A DNA stretch of 64,000 bases, taken from contig VTPC01000434.1 of NCBI GenBank assembly GCA_011009095.1, positions 16,097 to 80,096 of the forward strand, written 5' to 3'. Both the position numbers and the translations under genes were made by a program. This DNA is from Ignelater luminosus (lineage: Eukaryota; Arthropoda; Insecta; Coleoptera; Elateridae). The notes beneath the pieces were generated by a model. The model saw only the letters and a list, made by a program, of their open reading frames with translations. It did not search any database and was not told the DNA's origin. Below, piece by piece: positions 13,799 through 25,418 of this stretch. Numbering within the stretch: position 1 is the first letter of the stretch; the number at the start of each line of letters is the position of its first letter.

Positions 13799-14509
13799 TC
13801 CCAACTCAGGGGCGGATCGCTAGCTTTGGGGGCCCTGGGCTAATACTGTCTGGGGGCCCTCCCAATTAACCCGAGTGGGGGCTAGTTGTAGAGACCATTA
13901 GCCATTTTACTGATGAACTGTTTTTTTATCCATTTTTAAATAGGAAAAATTATAGTCATCAAACATTGAAGAATTCTTATATTTTATTTGATGCACTTGG
14001 ATATTAGGCAAGGAAATATAGCAAAATGTTTCTACTTTTTGGGCAGTACAGGTATTGAGATGCGGTTTTTTGGTGTAGATTCCTGAATGTGTCTTAAAAA
14101 AACTTAATTGACTCGTTTGCGGTACAAATTTGAAAATCGCATGCAAAATGCATAAACGCATTTTTTATACGCACCTATGTAAAAAATTAGATATTTTTCA
14201 TCAAATTAACTTAAAAATCTCTTCTCGGGGCTTTTTGTAATATTACATATTAAGCATAATTTCACGGCGCATTTCTCCTTCCATAATGCGACATACAATT
14301 TAATAACCTTAGGATTTTATCAGTACCTAAAGCGTATACTGTAAGGGTACGTTGATATCTATATCTGAGATCAACTTTGCCAACCATACCTAGCAAAGTT
14401 TAAATTGTTATTTTTATTTTTTTCTGACCGCACAGGGGGCCCCTTGAGTGAACAGGGCACTGGGCTGTAGCCCATAAAGACCATGTCTAAATCCGACCCT
14501 GTCCCAACT
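13799..14509. mobile_element. hAT-like non-autonomous element with 8-bp target duplication
   Basis: The element proper is 13807-14501 (695 bp). Its ends are CAGGGGCGGAT and, as reverse complement of the right end, CAGGGTCGGAT. It is flanked by an exact 8-bp direct repeat, TCCCAACT, at 13799-13806 and 14502-14509. An 8-bp duplication and CAGGG termini are known marks of hAT superfamily insertions. Both subterminal regions are rich in GGGGGCCC-type blocks, while the interior is AT-rich. An 84-codon minus-strand frame inside (13907-14161) shows no recognisable transposase motif, so the copy looks non-autonomous. Confidence 0.85.
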
Positions 14510-15639
14510 AAACAAACTATTTCGCAGGTCTCAAGACGAATGATTTGATTAAAGTGCATTTTGGCAAAAATTCTGTTACCATAAATAAATAATTTTATGA
14601 GTTCTGAGATTGCTACATCTCATTTTTCCAGTTTTGGCAATGCAATGTTTTTCAGTTTTTTTCATCTGACAACTGAAAAAGTTAAGAAAATCTAAAGCCA
14701 TTAAGTTATCACGCTGGCCATTCTACATTTCTCATCCTCGATGCATTTTGATCCAATTAATTAAGTACAAACTAACATTTAATTGCGAAATTTTCTGTAT
14801 CTCTGAAGCTACATATGGTTTATTGCTATCTAAAGTACTTCCTTGGATAAATATAAAAAAGGTTTCAGCAGTGAAAGATCTTTTCTCGCCTAAAAATAAC
14901 CTTTCACAACTCGCAACAAACTTATTTTGATTTCTTCTTTTTGTTATTATGCTAAAATTTTGTTTATTGAGTTAACTGAAGACCAGTAACATTACTTGAA
15001 AAATAAAATGGCAAAGAAATGTGATACCACCTGCATTAAGTTGGTTTATAAAGGTATAGTTGCTACATATCCCATAACATTCAATTCTAGTCTCAAGAAG
15101 AACGTCCAATCTTTTGACCAAATTTCTAGATTTCTAGAGATCTGCTTTCGGATGGCAAAGAACAAACATCTAACATAACAGTAGCAGATTCGTGTTCTCT
15201 CCAAGAACTTCTATTGTCATTCCTGATAAGCAGTACACTTTTACTAGAAAAGGAGTTCTTAAGGACCTTAAGAAACAAAAAATGTTTCACCCAAAGTAAA
15301 GTTTTTTGTTTTGAAACTGAGTAGTATTCTGACCAAAAAGTATTTTGGAATAGACTTATAAACAATAGCATTAAAAATGTGAACATCAAAACTTTTACGG
15401 ATAGACATTTATATTGCCACATAATGTTGATTTCAGAGAAAAAGTCAATTTTGTTATTAGCGACAGGGTTACAATCGATAACAGAAAAGTCTTGAAAATT
15501 AACTAATTCAGCTTAAAGCTACTAGTACAGCTACAGAATAAATTAGGAATTTTGCTAGCGTTTTCAAGATATCTTAAATACTCACCTTGACTCCGTTTTG
15601 AAATGAACCTAAAGATCCCTGTACACTCGATATAGGTTT
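14510..15639. other. AT-rich intergenic DNA, nothing recognised
   Basis: Short frames only. The 98-codon minus-strand frame at 15126-15422 has no recognisable motif and is not supported as a gene. Confidence 0.5.
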
Positions 15640-16035
15640 TGACATTTAGTGAAATTATAGTGTATTATAGATCTCTATGGGCACGAAGTCTGAAAATGGC
15701 TAATGTTTTTGCTGTAGCCATTTGAAATGCTTTTTTTTACCGGATTTCTTCTATCTCAGAAACAGACTGTCGTTTCAAAATGGAACTTTGAGTATTGGCA
15801 GTGGTAGCACTTTTAAATGATCTTAGAGTCACTCCCCTGACATTAATAACTACTAAAATTTACTATCAAGATTGCAATCTGTTCCTGAGATAGGACATTT
15901 AGAAGAAAACATTTCAAATTATTGTAGCAAAGAAACTAGCCATTTTTGAGTTTCGTGTCATTGAAGACTTCTGTTCAGTGAGCGAAGAACTATAACATAC
16001 TACAGTTTTAGCAAATTTTACAGAGGACCAAAATC
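15640..16035. repeat. large imperfect inverted repeat (hairpin/MITE-like)
   Basis: The stretch 15681-15770 is closely mirrored by the reverse complement of 15874-15960. Shared words in the same order include CACGAA, AAAATGGCTA, TTTGCT, ATTTGAAATG, TTCTTCTA and ATCTCAG. Weaker pairing continues outward (GTGTATTATAG against GTATGTTATAG) to about 15640 and 16035. The loop is about 100 bp. This is the shape of an old MITE or foldback copy. No clear target duplication was found. Confidence 0.7.
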
Positions 16036-16305
16036 CATAAAAATTGTAGGTGGTCTTTTACTGGTCAAATAGTTTTATTCCAATCTCAACAGCTGCAGAA
16101 ACAAAAGTCTTTGTCTTCTACGATTAATTTTCTTTTTTTGGAAAATAAAAAAAACACCTACCATCAGTACATCATCTTCAGAAGTTATAGTCATTGCCTT
16201 TTACTAGCATCAACAATTCAAAATGGACTTTTTCCTACACATGAACAAAACCAGTTCATCTATGGTTTGCATGCATAACAAACAGTTTAATTAATTCAGG
16301 CTTAT

Positions 16306-16515
16306 TTCGGTATGTACTATCACGGCAAAAAAACCAAGTTACCCCTTGTAAATCTGTCTTTCAGTTTAAGTAAAACTATTATGTAAGTAAGTACCTATTA
16401 ATTGAACTGACAAATCCACCTTAAAGTGTGATGCAAAAGAGAGAAATTTTGCTAGAACCGATGTATCGTCAGACAAGTGTGCCCCGGTTTTTTTGCCGTG
16501 ATAGTACTTCGGTAC
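16306..16515. mobile_element. 194-bp MITE-like element with 22-bp inverted repeats
   Basis: A perfect 22-bp inverted repeat beginning GTACTATCACGG occupies 16314-16335 and 16486-16507. Immediately outside lie TTCGGTAT (16306-16313) and TTCGGTAC (16508-16515), matching at 7 of 8 positions. This looks like an 8-bp target duplication with one mutation. The roughly 150-bp interior is noncoding. The termini do not match the CAGGG type of the other hAT-like elements here, so the family is unassigned. Confidence 0.7.
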
Positions 16516-19180
16516 GTATTTAATGTGATATATCTCTATTTCAGGGTAGGAAAGCAATTCCTTTGAAACTGGCGAGTTTCTTTTATTAATACAGTCCCTT
16601 TTCGAATTTAAACATCTTTGCAAGTACCAGTAGTCGACTTCATTTAGCTTTAGTTGTTACAATTGAACTGTCTGATTATCTAATTTAATAAAATTGTCTA
16701 ACCAAAACTTCTACTCAACAAAACAATTGTCTTTTTAAAAATATTGTTACGTTGCTTATATCATTAGGTATGTCAAAAATTGTATGAAGTAACTGTTTTT
16801 ACTTTTTCATTTCTGCTATACTAGCAAATAAGTTGTTATAGTTTTATCGGCCTACGGCTTATCAATGCATTGTTGTGGATATTGACTGGACCGTAAATAC
16901 CATTAAAACAGAGAATTTTATGAATTCTGGAAATGCCTATTTAAATCGTATAGTCCGACCTGTATTAAATTCTGAACAACAAATTAGGATCTTAAAAAGT
17001 TTAATTCTCATTAAGTAATGATTGAGTAAACATCTTAGATTTCCTTAAGATGATTTAACCAAGTTTCAGTTAATTTATTTATTACCATGATACTCTATCA
17101 ATTATGTCAATATGGGTTATTACAGAGGGTGATTTTGGCTATTTTTTGCACTCACGCGATTCGCGCAAAAAATTACTCTTTCGGCACTTGTTGCATAATA
17201 TACTATTTCTAGAACTGACTAATAGACTGGGAGCACTTCAGTTCTCTTATTTGCTAGAAAAAGATAAAATTTATTTAGAAACTGTTATTATAATTATATT
17301 CGTTTATTGCTTTCAAGCGATAACCAAAAATTAATTTTTTGAGTACAAAAAATATAAACAATTCAGTTGTATTAGAAGTGATAACCTCTCTTCAATGCAA
17401 GTTTCGCATTTTCTTAGCAAAATACAATATGCGGTTTTAATTGTAACTTAGTGTGTTAAAAAAAGATTTTTTAGTTATGTTTAATAAATGAATCTAGCTT
17501 TGATAGTATTTTGATAGAGAAATTCCTCATTCTAAAACGATGATAATAATAATAATAAATAGTATATCAATCTTGCCATTCTACTTCAATAGAAGCTTTT
17601 ATCTTTCTCATTTTTATATCAGTGGCTTGCCGATGTGGGATTCAACTTTATAGACGGAGCTTACAGAAATCCTTTTGGTGGGGTAAAAGTTTGAAAGCAA
17701 TATGACCTATCTTTTGATTTTTCAGTTTTATGACATCCTATTTTGCTTCTGATGCCGACAGTTCCGCCGGTTTATTATTGGAAATCACGACAAAATACAC
17801 GAAAAGTAGGTAAAAATTTTATTATGTCGATACTTTTGCGGCTTACTCTTTGCTACCTGAAGTTGTAAAATTTTTTCTTTTAGCCTTCATAAAATTTTAT
17901 GAGAGAGAAATTTAAATTTAAATCTTTGTATAGAAGTTACACTCGCGAGGATTTTTAGATTGTTAAAGGCGAGGCTCACGAAGTTTCTTTTTAGTATGAA
18001 AATTGTCGTTCACGCTTGGCATCAAGGAATAAATGCTTGGTCACATAATCCTTACAAAAGAGGCTATAGTTCGCAATAACTACCCCTAGATAAGAACAAA
18101 CGTACCGAGTAGCCCTCATATCAAAGTACTATTAACGTCCAGATCCATCTGCGTTTTGTTACAAACCCTTAGTTTGTCCTCTTCTAGCTTGCTTTACCGC
18201 AGGATAATTCGCAACAAGTGGAGGAAAAATAAAATATATTCAGGAGCTTATCTCTGTCCATTTCACTTCAAGTGACCCCAGATTAGGGTTGCATGGACTA
18301 TACGACCTTCTCTATTTTATTTTACTTTGATTCTTATTTTATTTGGTGGAAGAATTGCAATTGCTACTCCCGATGTTTTGTCCAGAAAAGCGCCGGTTTT
18401 AATGATTGCACGCAAGACTGCGCGTATAAACAAGGAGGGAAAGCACACATCATTTATATAATTAAATTTTATTTAAACTTTAAAGTAGATCTAATGATTT
18501 TACATACCTCAGGAGCTACAAAACAACAACATATAAATATTTCGTTGTTGTGGCCATTGACACTGTAGGTAGGCTTTTCTTTCTCTGTAGGTTTAAATGA
18601 TTTCGGGAATAAATAATTACGGCGGGGGTGTAATTCAATTATTTAAAACCGCTTTTCCATTGTTTTAGGCGTGCTTGTATAAAAAAGTGTGGTATTAAAG
18701 CTTTAAAATAAAATAAAAATACCACAAAGCAAATAAAATATTTAGACCTAATCTAACTAGTAAAAATTAATGAACGCACTAGCTAGGTCAAATAATATCT
18801 ACAGTTGTTAAATAGAAAAATATTGAAAAACAAATATGAATAAATTAGTTTAGAATTCTATATGCACAAAACTCTCTCTCTTTCTACTATAATGATCTTC
18901 TAACAATAGCAAAAATATATGTACAACCACTTCTTATTGTTAGTTAAATTAGACCCATTGGTGTACTATAACGTAGGACATACTTCAGTAGTGTAACCAA
19001 CACTGAGAGTGCTCCGAAAACAGAGGCAAACACTGATTATTGCAATACTATATTAATAAAAACTAAACTTTTTGTCTTCTAAATTTTTCTAAAGTCCTAG
19101 TTTCATACATTTAAGATGTTAAATTTGAATTGAAACCACACTTCTCTGGATATCTTTCAAAACTGACTCAGCTGAAATAG
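16516..19180. other. AT-rich intergenic DNA, nothing recognised
   Basis: Contains a short AAT microsatellite near 17540-17560. No gene, transposon end or long repeat was recognised. Confidence 0.5.
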
Positions 19181-19690
19181 TTGGTAACAATTGTGAATCC
19201 TATAGTGCAAATAATTATTTATCAAAGTAATTATATAAAACATCTCAATAATAGAATCCATTCATTTTTTGACATAGACAACATTTTGAATTTGTTACAC
19301 CATATAAGTCAAATTCTTGAGTTTTTCTTAAAAGCAAAGTTCAAACACTTCCTAAGCATTACATCAACTCAAACATGGTATGATTTCTCTGTCAAATATC
19401 AGCAAATGTCAAGTACATATTTCGCTATAAGAGATTCCAAACAAAAATTAAATTTCTTTCTTAAGATGATAAAAAGGCACAAAAGACTTGATTTGTTAAG
19501 ACTGAAAATTGAAAGATCTAGAGATGTAAGCGAAATAATGGTAACATAATTAAGAAGCCTATGTAGCTTGGTTAGTAAAGTTGCTGCTTTGACAAGCAAA
19601 TCTCCATTAAATTCCACTTTTGGGGAATTGGTTTTTATTTCCTATCGTGTTTTGTCTCGAGTTTTCATGTCAAATAATCTTACCCTGCAT
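19181..19690 (+). other. unrecognised coding-like stretch, broken once
   Basis: A 122-codon open frame (19181-19549) is followed, after a single TAA, by another 45 or so open codons in the same frame. The composition is protein-like, for example KRHKRLDLLRLKIERSRDVSEI and then SLVSKVAALTSKSPLNSTFGE. The first codon is TTG, so a start or upstream splice site is not evident. I do not recognise the family. It lies directly upstream of the reverse-transcriptase relic and in the same orientation. It could therefore be an upstream part of that retrotransposon, or a broken exon of an unrelated gene. Confidence 0.3.
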
Positions 19691-19729
19691 AGTTGACGAA
19701 AACTTTTTTTACAAACCCAATACCAGCTC

Positions 19730-20640
19730 TTTTTCTTGAGTCTTGCTAAAAAAAACCCGATGACCTGTTGGACATCAATGATCCGATCCTAGAAGAGCAA
19801 AAACTTCTTTCTCCGTACCAACAACCTAACACAAGAAGTCTTACTCCACTTATCAACTTTTGACCTCAGATTAACAATTGCGGCTATTTTAGTTAGTGCT
19901 GGAAACAAGCAACCATATTAACCCAAAATTCAAAAAAACCTCACCAATTGCACTTTCTAAAGTCCCATAGCACTCCTTATCGTTCTGAAGAATGAGCTCA
20001 AGAGAATCTTAGTTAATACATTCAGAGTATTGCTCAAAAACCAAAATTCCTTACCTGACCATCAGTTTAGTCATCGCTCAGGATAATCCACTACACAATT
20101 CAGACGCTGCTTCGTGACTTCATCTCTGAATATCCATCGTATCTTTGACAAAATCTGATGTGAGGGACTTCTTTACAAGTTCCTACTTAATAAAATCTAG
20201 AAACCTTTTGCTCAGATATAAACAATTTTTGCGTTCCTTAGGATTCCGTTCATTTCATTTATCGAGTTTTCCTAACGACACCACGTCGCCTCTAGAACAT
20301 TGTCTCACAGCTCAAGTCTAGAACGTTGAAGACTAAAGTAGGTCGATCGCAATTCTAGATCCAGATGAGAAAAATCAAATCGAAGAGTAACTATGTAGAA
20401 CCCCACTTGAAACTTTGGAGTTTACGTCTCGAACTTTTGCCTTCAGGCACTTACCTTGAAATTGCTTTCACATCTACTCCAGGTTGAACGACTAGTTAAA
20501 GCATTACCTAAATGTTATTTAGCCTGCTTTCCAGTTTTAGCGGTTGTGGTTTAAACTATCACCCTAAGACTGTGCTTCACATCTGCAAGACCTTCATCTG
20601 ATTTGTCATCGACTGTCGATTCAGCGTTTTTGCCACCCTA
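19730..20640 (+). pseudogene. decayed non-LTR retrotransposon reverse transcriptase
   Basis: Fragments typical of Jockey/CR1-like LINE reverse transcriptases appear in order but in shifting frames. A piece like WKQATI with the downstream SKVP... block stands where families have WK.A.I...K....RPISLL. LPDHQFSHRSG and STTQ follow (about 20050-20100), corresponding to the family's LPDHQFGFR...STT.Q. FDKI.CEGLLYKFL (about 20145-20190) corresponds to AFDKVWHEGLLYKL. Several stops interrupt it and part of the domain between the last two blocks is deleted. It is a dead copy. A GC-rich hAT-like remnant follows it. Confidence 0.75.
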
Positions 20641-20735
20641 CCGCCATATGAGACCGCTTGACTCCGAGAGAAGGAAAGAGTCATCTGCAGAAAGATGTTT
20701 AGCCTGAAATTTGCGACTGTGAACAAGGGCAGCTA

Positions 20736-20973
20736 AAGAGCCGGGTTTGCGGGGCAACTGCCCAGGGCCCTGTGCTTGCTGGGGCTCAGTGCCTTAAGAC
20801 AAAAATAATTGATTCTTTGTATCGAACAATTCAGAACAAATAAAATTTCTAATTTTTTCTAAATATTTAAAATAAACAAATTAGACTATGTCTAAAAAAG
20901 CAGTGTGTTTCTTCTTTTTTTATTTTAAAAGTCCCGCAAAATTTTGCTACCCTGGGCGCCGCAAAACTCCGAA
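20736..20973. repeat. decayed hAT-like non-autonomous element
   Basis: The left end (GCCGGGTTTGCGGGGC then CCCAGGG) and the reverse complement of the right end (CGGAGTTTTGCGGCGCCCAGGG, about 20950-20971) pair as decayed inverted termini around about 180 bp of AT-rich DNA. The style matches the CAGGG-ended element at 13807, but the outermost bases and the target duplication are lost. Confidence 0.45.
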
Positions 20974-21481
20974 AAAAAACTTAAGACCCAAATATCCACG
21001 GCAATTCTTCTCGGTAACGGCCGACAACCTATATCCATGATGATTAGACAACATGACTTCACAAATTTGTACATTCTTCAAAACCTCCATTACATTTCAT
21101 CATATGACTTTATAGCAGTCCGTTCATTAAGAGTTTTTGAATTTTATTTGTTTTTAAAGATTCCTTGAGAACTACAAGAAGTGAAACAACATTATCAAGT
21201 ATAAGCCGTCGGCGCAGCCACTTTTTGCTGTTGCGGTATGGACTCATTCTGAGTGACATATACGTACGTGATCCACAATCTGTCATCGTATAAAAGCCCC
21301 CTAACAAAATTTTGCTTTTCCAGATCTGGTTTAAGAGGAGTTTTCTCCTAAAATGGCCATTATTAAAATACCGTTTGGCAAATAGCAGTAGTATATTAGA
21401 ATATCACATGAAATTTATTGGGAGCTTTGTGAAGACGTCTTGCTTGCTGTTGATATTGAACTGTAGCTATAAAAGCTGTAA

Positions 21482-22706
21482 TAAAGGGTTTTCCAATAAG
21501 AGGTGTTATTTTGAATAGCCCTCTATTTCGGTAGATGTCACTTTTGAAGCTATCATTTTTTGACATTTGACAAGTAGAAACTACGCCATTAATAAATATG
21601 GAACGATATAAGCTTCAACAACGCATTGAAATTATTAAAATTCACTATAAAAATGGTGAAAATTTGGCAGAGACGGTTCGTAAAACTCGAACACCTTGTC
21701 GGACCGCAATACAGAAATTGGTGAAAAAATTCGAGCTCTTGGGACAAGTTAGTGATGTGAAGAATAAAACCCGTGCACGTCGCTCAAGAACAGCCGAGAA
21801 TATTGCTGTTGTAGCCGAAAGTGTTAAAGAAAACCTAGGTTTGTCCATTCCTCGTCGTTCTTTGGAATTAGCCATTCCACAAACGTCATTACACCATATT
21901 TTGCATAAAGATTTGGGTCTTAAGGCTTATAAAGTCCAGTTAACACAAGAACTCAAGCCGGCCGATCATCAACAACGTCGTGTCTTTGCTGATTGGATCG
22001 TTGAAATGCATGGCTTCGTCAACAAGCAGAATTGTCGGATCTGGGGCTCAAAAAATCCAAGAGTTATTGTTGAAAAGTCTCTCTATCCTCAACGTGTGAC
22101 TGTTTGGTGCGGTTTATGGTCCGGCGGAGTCATTGGACCTTACTTTTTCGAAAATGAGGCTGGAGCAACAGTTACGGTGACTGGATTGCGCTATCGAGAG
22201 ATGATTAACGATTTTTTATGGCCGGAATTGGATGGTATTGATCTGGACAACGTTTACTTTCAACAAGACGGCGCTACGTGCCACACAAGCAACGAAACCA
22301 TTGATCTTTTACGGAAAAAGTTTCCGGACCGTGTTATCTCTCGAAGAGGTGATCACAATTGGCCACCGAGATCTTGTGATTTAACACCTTGCGACTTCTT
22401 TCTTTGGGGCCACGTGAAAGAGAAGGTCTACGCCAACAGCCCAGCGTCGATTCAAGACCTCAAAGATGGAATTCGTGAGGCTATCGAGGACATAGGGCAG
22501 CCACTGTGCGATTTGGTTATGGAAAATTTCATGAAAAGGATATTGTCCTGTAAGCGTGGTCGTGGTGGTCATTTGCCTGATGTTATTTTCCACTATTAAC
22601 GGCACACCTTCCTCTTTATAATGAAATAAACATCCGATCATTTATATTAAAAAATGGCACTTTTCTTTGAATATCAAAATAACACCTCTTATTGGAAAAC
22701 CCTTTA
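21482..22706 (+). mobile_element. DD41D-type Tc1/mariner transposon
   Basis: The element is 21484-22704 (1221 bp) with perfect 31-bp terminal inverted repeats starting AAGGGTTTTCCAATAAGAGG. A TA duplication flanks it at 21482-21483 and 22705-22706. A single transposase frame fills most of the interior in plus orientation. The perfect terminal repeats and the uninterrupted frame suggest recent insertion. The frame nevertheless lacks the first catalytic block (see the transposase entry), so the copy probably moved using enzyme supplied by another copy. Confidence 0.92.
21598..22599 (+). CDS. DD41D transposase, open frame lacking first catalytic Asp
   Basis: The ATG-started frame encodes 333 residues with no stop. 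Residues 1-50 form an N-terminal helix-turn-helix region of the type catalogued as DUF4817, followed by a second DNA-binding region to about 120. The second catalytic Asp is in YFQQDGATCH (D224) and the third in SCDLTPCDFFLWG (D266), separated by 41 residues. That spacing is the hallmark of DD41D relatives of mariner. In this family the segment after FADWIVEMH normally holds a DEAHF-type block with the first Asp before the GFVNKQNCRIWG stretch. Here EMH (about 136-138) runs directly into GFVNKQNCR, so the block is absent by an in-frame deletion. The protein should bind ends but not cut. The missing block is judged from my memory of family members, not from an alignment. Confidence 0.85.
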   Translation: MERYKLQQRIEIIKIHYKNGENLAETVRKTRTPCRTAIQKLVKKFELLGQVSDVKNKTRARRSRTAENIAVVAESVKENLGLSIPRRSLELAIPQTSLHHILHKDLGLKAYKVQLTQELKPADHQQRRVFADWIVEMHGFVNKQNCRIWGSKNPRVIVEKSLYPQRVTVWCGLWSGGVIGPYFFENEAGATVTVTGLRYREMINDFLWPELDGIDLDNVYFQQDGATCHTSNETIDLLRKKFPDRVISRRGDHNWPPRSCDLTPCDFFLWGHVKEKVYANSPASIQDLKDGIREAIEDIGQPLCDLVMENFMKRILSCKRGRGGHLPDVIFHY

Positions 22707-25418
22707 GTTTAGTTATGATGTATTTAGCGCCTATGGCAGATGGTGTTTGCTGAGTTTAATGTCAGTTTCAGTCTCTCAGTCATTTTATTGATCACGGCGC
22801 AGCCCTTGCCACGGCGGCGTCCATGGCAAGGAACTTCATTTGCACGTTCTTGCTGTGGTAGAGTGTTACAATATCAATAAAAAACGCAGTTTCTCTTTGG
22901 ATTATTTACAGCGCGTTCTTCTTCGAAAGAGGAAATATATTTTTAATTTTGCAAATTATCTGAAATACCATGCTTTTATTATACTTCACACTCTTCATCT
23001 CGAAAATAGGAAATCTTTTCCTTACAATGATCTGTGTAGAATCTCCATCTGATGTTTTATCTACACTTTTTGAATCGCCCTAAAATAATAAAATATTGTA
23101 ATCCAAAACCTGATAAATGACGCAACAAAGATTCTAAAGAAAATAAATGCATGACTATTGCATTAACTTTGCTCTGAGAAAAGCAAGTATTAATTGTATC
23201 TAAGTAATTTAGAAGATTTTGGTGTATCCAGTAATTTTTCAGATTTTGTCGTATTGACATATCCTTGTCAAATCTTTGTTCAAAAATCTAGAAAGAGCTT
23301 ATTGTATCAAGTGAATCAAATAATTAAATTTGTACTTGTGTAATAATAATGTAATAAATTTGTTGTATAAAGATTGAAACTATGTAGATTAAATTAGTTA
23401 TCTTTTCCTTGATATACTTTCAGCTTTACGCAGAAAATACAGCAAGTATAACCGATTTTATACAAAACCACCCTGTAAGCACTTCCATAAAATAGCTTGT
23501 AAAGAAATATTCTGAACGATGTATAAAGTTCTCATTCTTAAGTAAACTTTGTGCACCCTTGAATATTGAGTTTGCTTATACAAATGGAAAACCCAAATTC
23601 AATAAAATCTTCACCACTTCAATAAATTGGTTATCTGTTCAGAGATTTTTATAATAGAGCACTCCCCTGGACGCCGGAAAATAAATAAAATTTTTCTTTA
23701 TTTCCATGTTCGACGATCGTGGTTCGAATATGTGAGCCGATTTCCATAAAATCTACATATTAAAGTTTTCGTTCCTCAAAGAAACGTCCAAAACAAAGTC
23801 AAAAACTTGAAAACAAAGCCATTAAAAATCATCGAATCAATTATCCACTTAACATTCCTTAACTTTGTTATGTCTTCATAGTCGGGTCTAAGCGTAAAGT
23901 TTTAGTAACTTTCAACCCTCAAGTTGGTAATAAATCTGGGGATATAAGTGGATGAAGCGGCTGTTTTAACAAATTAGCTACTTATCACTTGAAAGAGTTC
24001 GCCGCCTCTACTACTACAACAACCGTTATGAAACAAATTAAGGGCTGTTCCGTTTTCATGGCGTTCTTGGATTCTTTCCTCTTCGTTTAATCCAATTAAA
24101 ACTGACTCGACCGCAGAATTTTAAGTGGGTTCTTGTATTTTCCGCTGAGATAACATTAAAGGATAGAATAGGTTTCCTTTTTAACACCGTTATCACTTTT
24201 CGTGCCTTACAAACAAAAAAAAAAAAAGAAGTTGCAATGTAATAATTAATGCTGAACTTAAACCTCACGTTTACAAATTTAAAACTTTCTACTGCTAAAA
24301 TGTAAAAAATATTAGTAAATAAAACAATTAAAAAGGTTATTAGTTTTTGATACAATGTTGAGGAAGAAGTATGATCTAACAAATTTAATTTATAGAAAAA
24401 TATTTGATGTTGTCCCTTATGCCTAGAAGACATGAAGACAAATTAGCTTTGTGCATTTGCAACTCTATAAACTAATTAACTTATTAATAGTTATATCATT
24501 TAAATATGAAATTACACTGAAAAACTCTACCAAGCCAAAAACTGAAGCAATGATATCCCAAGAAGTTTTAATTTTAAAACAATACAAAATTTCAATTTTG
24601 TACAGTTTTCGACGATTTTTCTATGTTATGACCTGCCATGTTCTGTTGGTTTGTAGAATTGCGGAGAGATAGGATACTTTAAGATGAATTACATCTTGAA
24701 AATTCTGAAACAATACTATTATATGCAAGAGTCTCATACTGTAAATAAAATATTAATTGAAGAAATTCGATTTTGATGATTAGGTCGGCAAATGCTGTTG
24801 AGGTTGAACGTACCAGTAGGAGCCCGAAACTGAAACATAAACACAGTCTTTAATTTACAGAAAAGTTTCTCGACTTTAAATCTAAGAAAAGCAATAGAAT
24901 CAGAAGCTGTTTGTATAGATAACCGAAAGTGAACAATTAAGTAAATCCGTAAAAATTGCAGACCCAAGCATTCAAATTACCAAGGAAAATTAGCTAAATC
25001 GTGGGAGAGTAATTAAAGTAGTAAATAAAATCCAATTAACATAGTCAACATCAAGGAAAGGAATAACCTTGCCGAGGTTGATGGGATTCTGAAGCCGGCC
25101 CAAGATAAATAACGATTGTAAGATGATAAATACAAGATACCTTTATTTCGAATATTTTGTTTCTAATCTTGGTCTGAAGCTTTTTGTTGAAAATGGAAAA
25201 TGAAACCTAATACAAGAGCGTCAACAGCCAATGCTCTATTGGTGTTATCTTCGTTGCTTAAACATATTAAAACATAAAGAATTTGACTGTTACCTTCATA
25301 CTACCAATTTCTCGTGTATTTGTATATTCAATTAAAAGAACCATAACAAAAATATTTCTTTCAACTCTTTCGCTCTTCCATAAGCAACAACGACTTATTT
25401 GTAATAATTTCTAAGCCT
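22707..25418. other. intergenic DNA with one GC-rich hairpin
   Basis: Mostly AT-rich with only short frames, including a minus-strand 125-codon frame at 24056-24433 without recognisable motifs. A small GC-rich patch at about 22795-22850 contains an 11-bp inverted repeat: CCTTGCCACGG at 22804-22814 against CCATGGCAAGG at 22821-22831, with one mismatch and a 6-nt loop. A poly-A run lies near 24212-24226. Confidence 0.5.

Noticed and set aside
24056-24433. 125-codon minus-strand frame
   Set aside because: The composition is dominated by Phe, Leu, Ile and Lys, as expected from AT-rich noncoding DNA, and no family is recognised.
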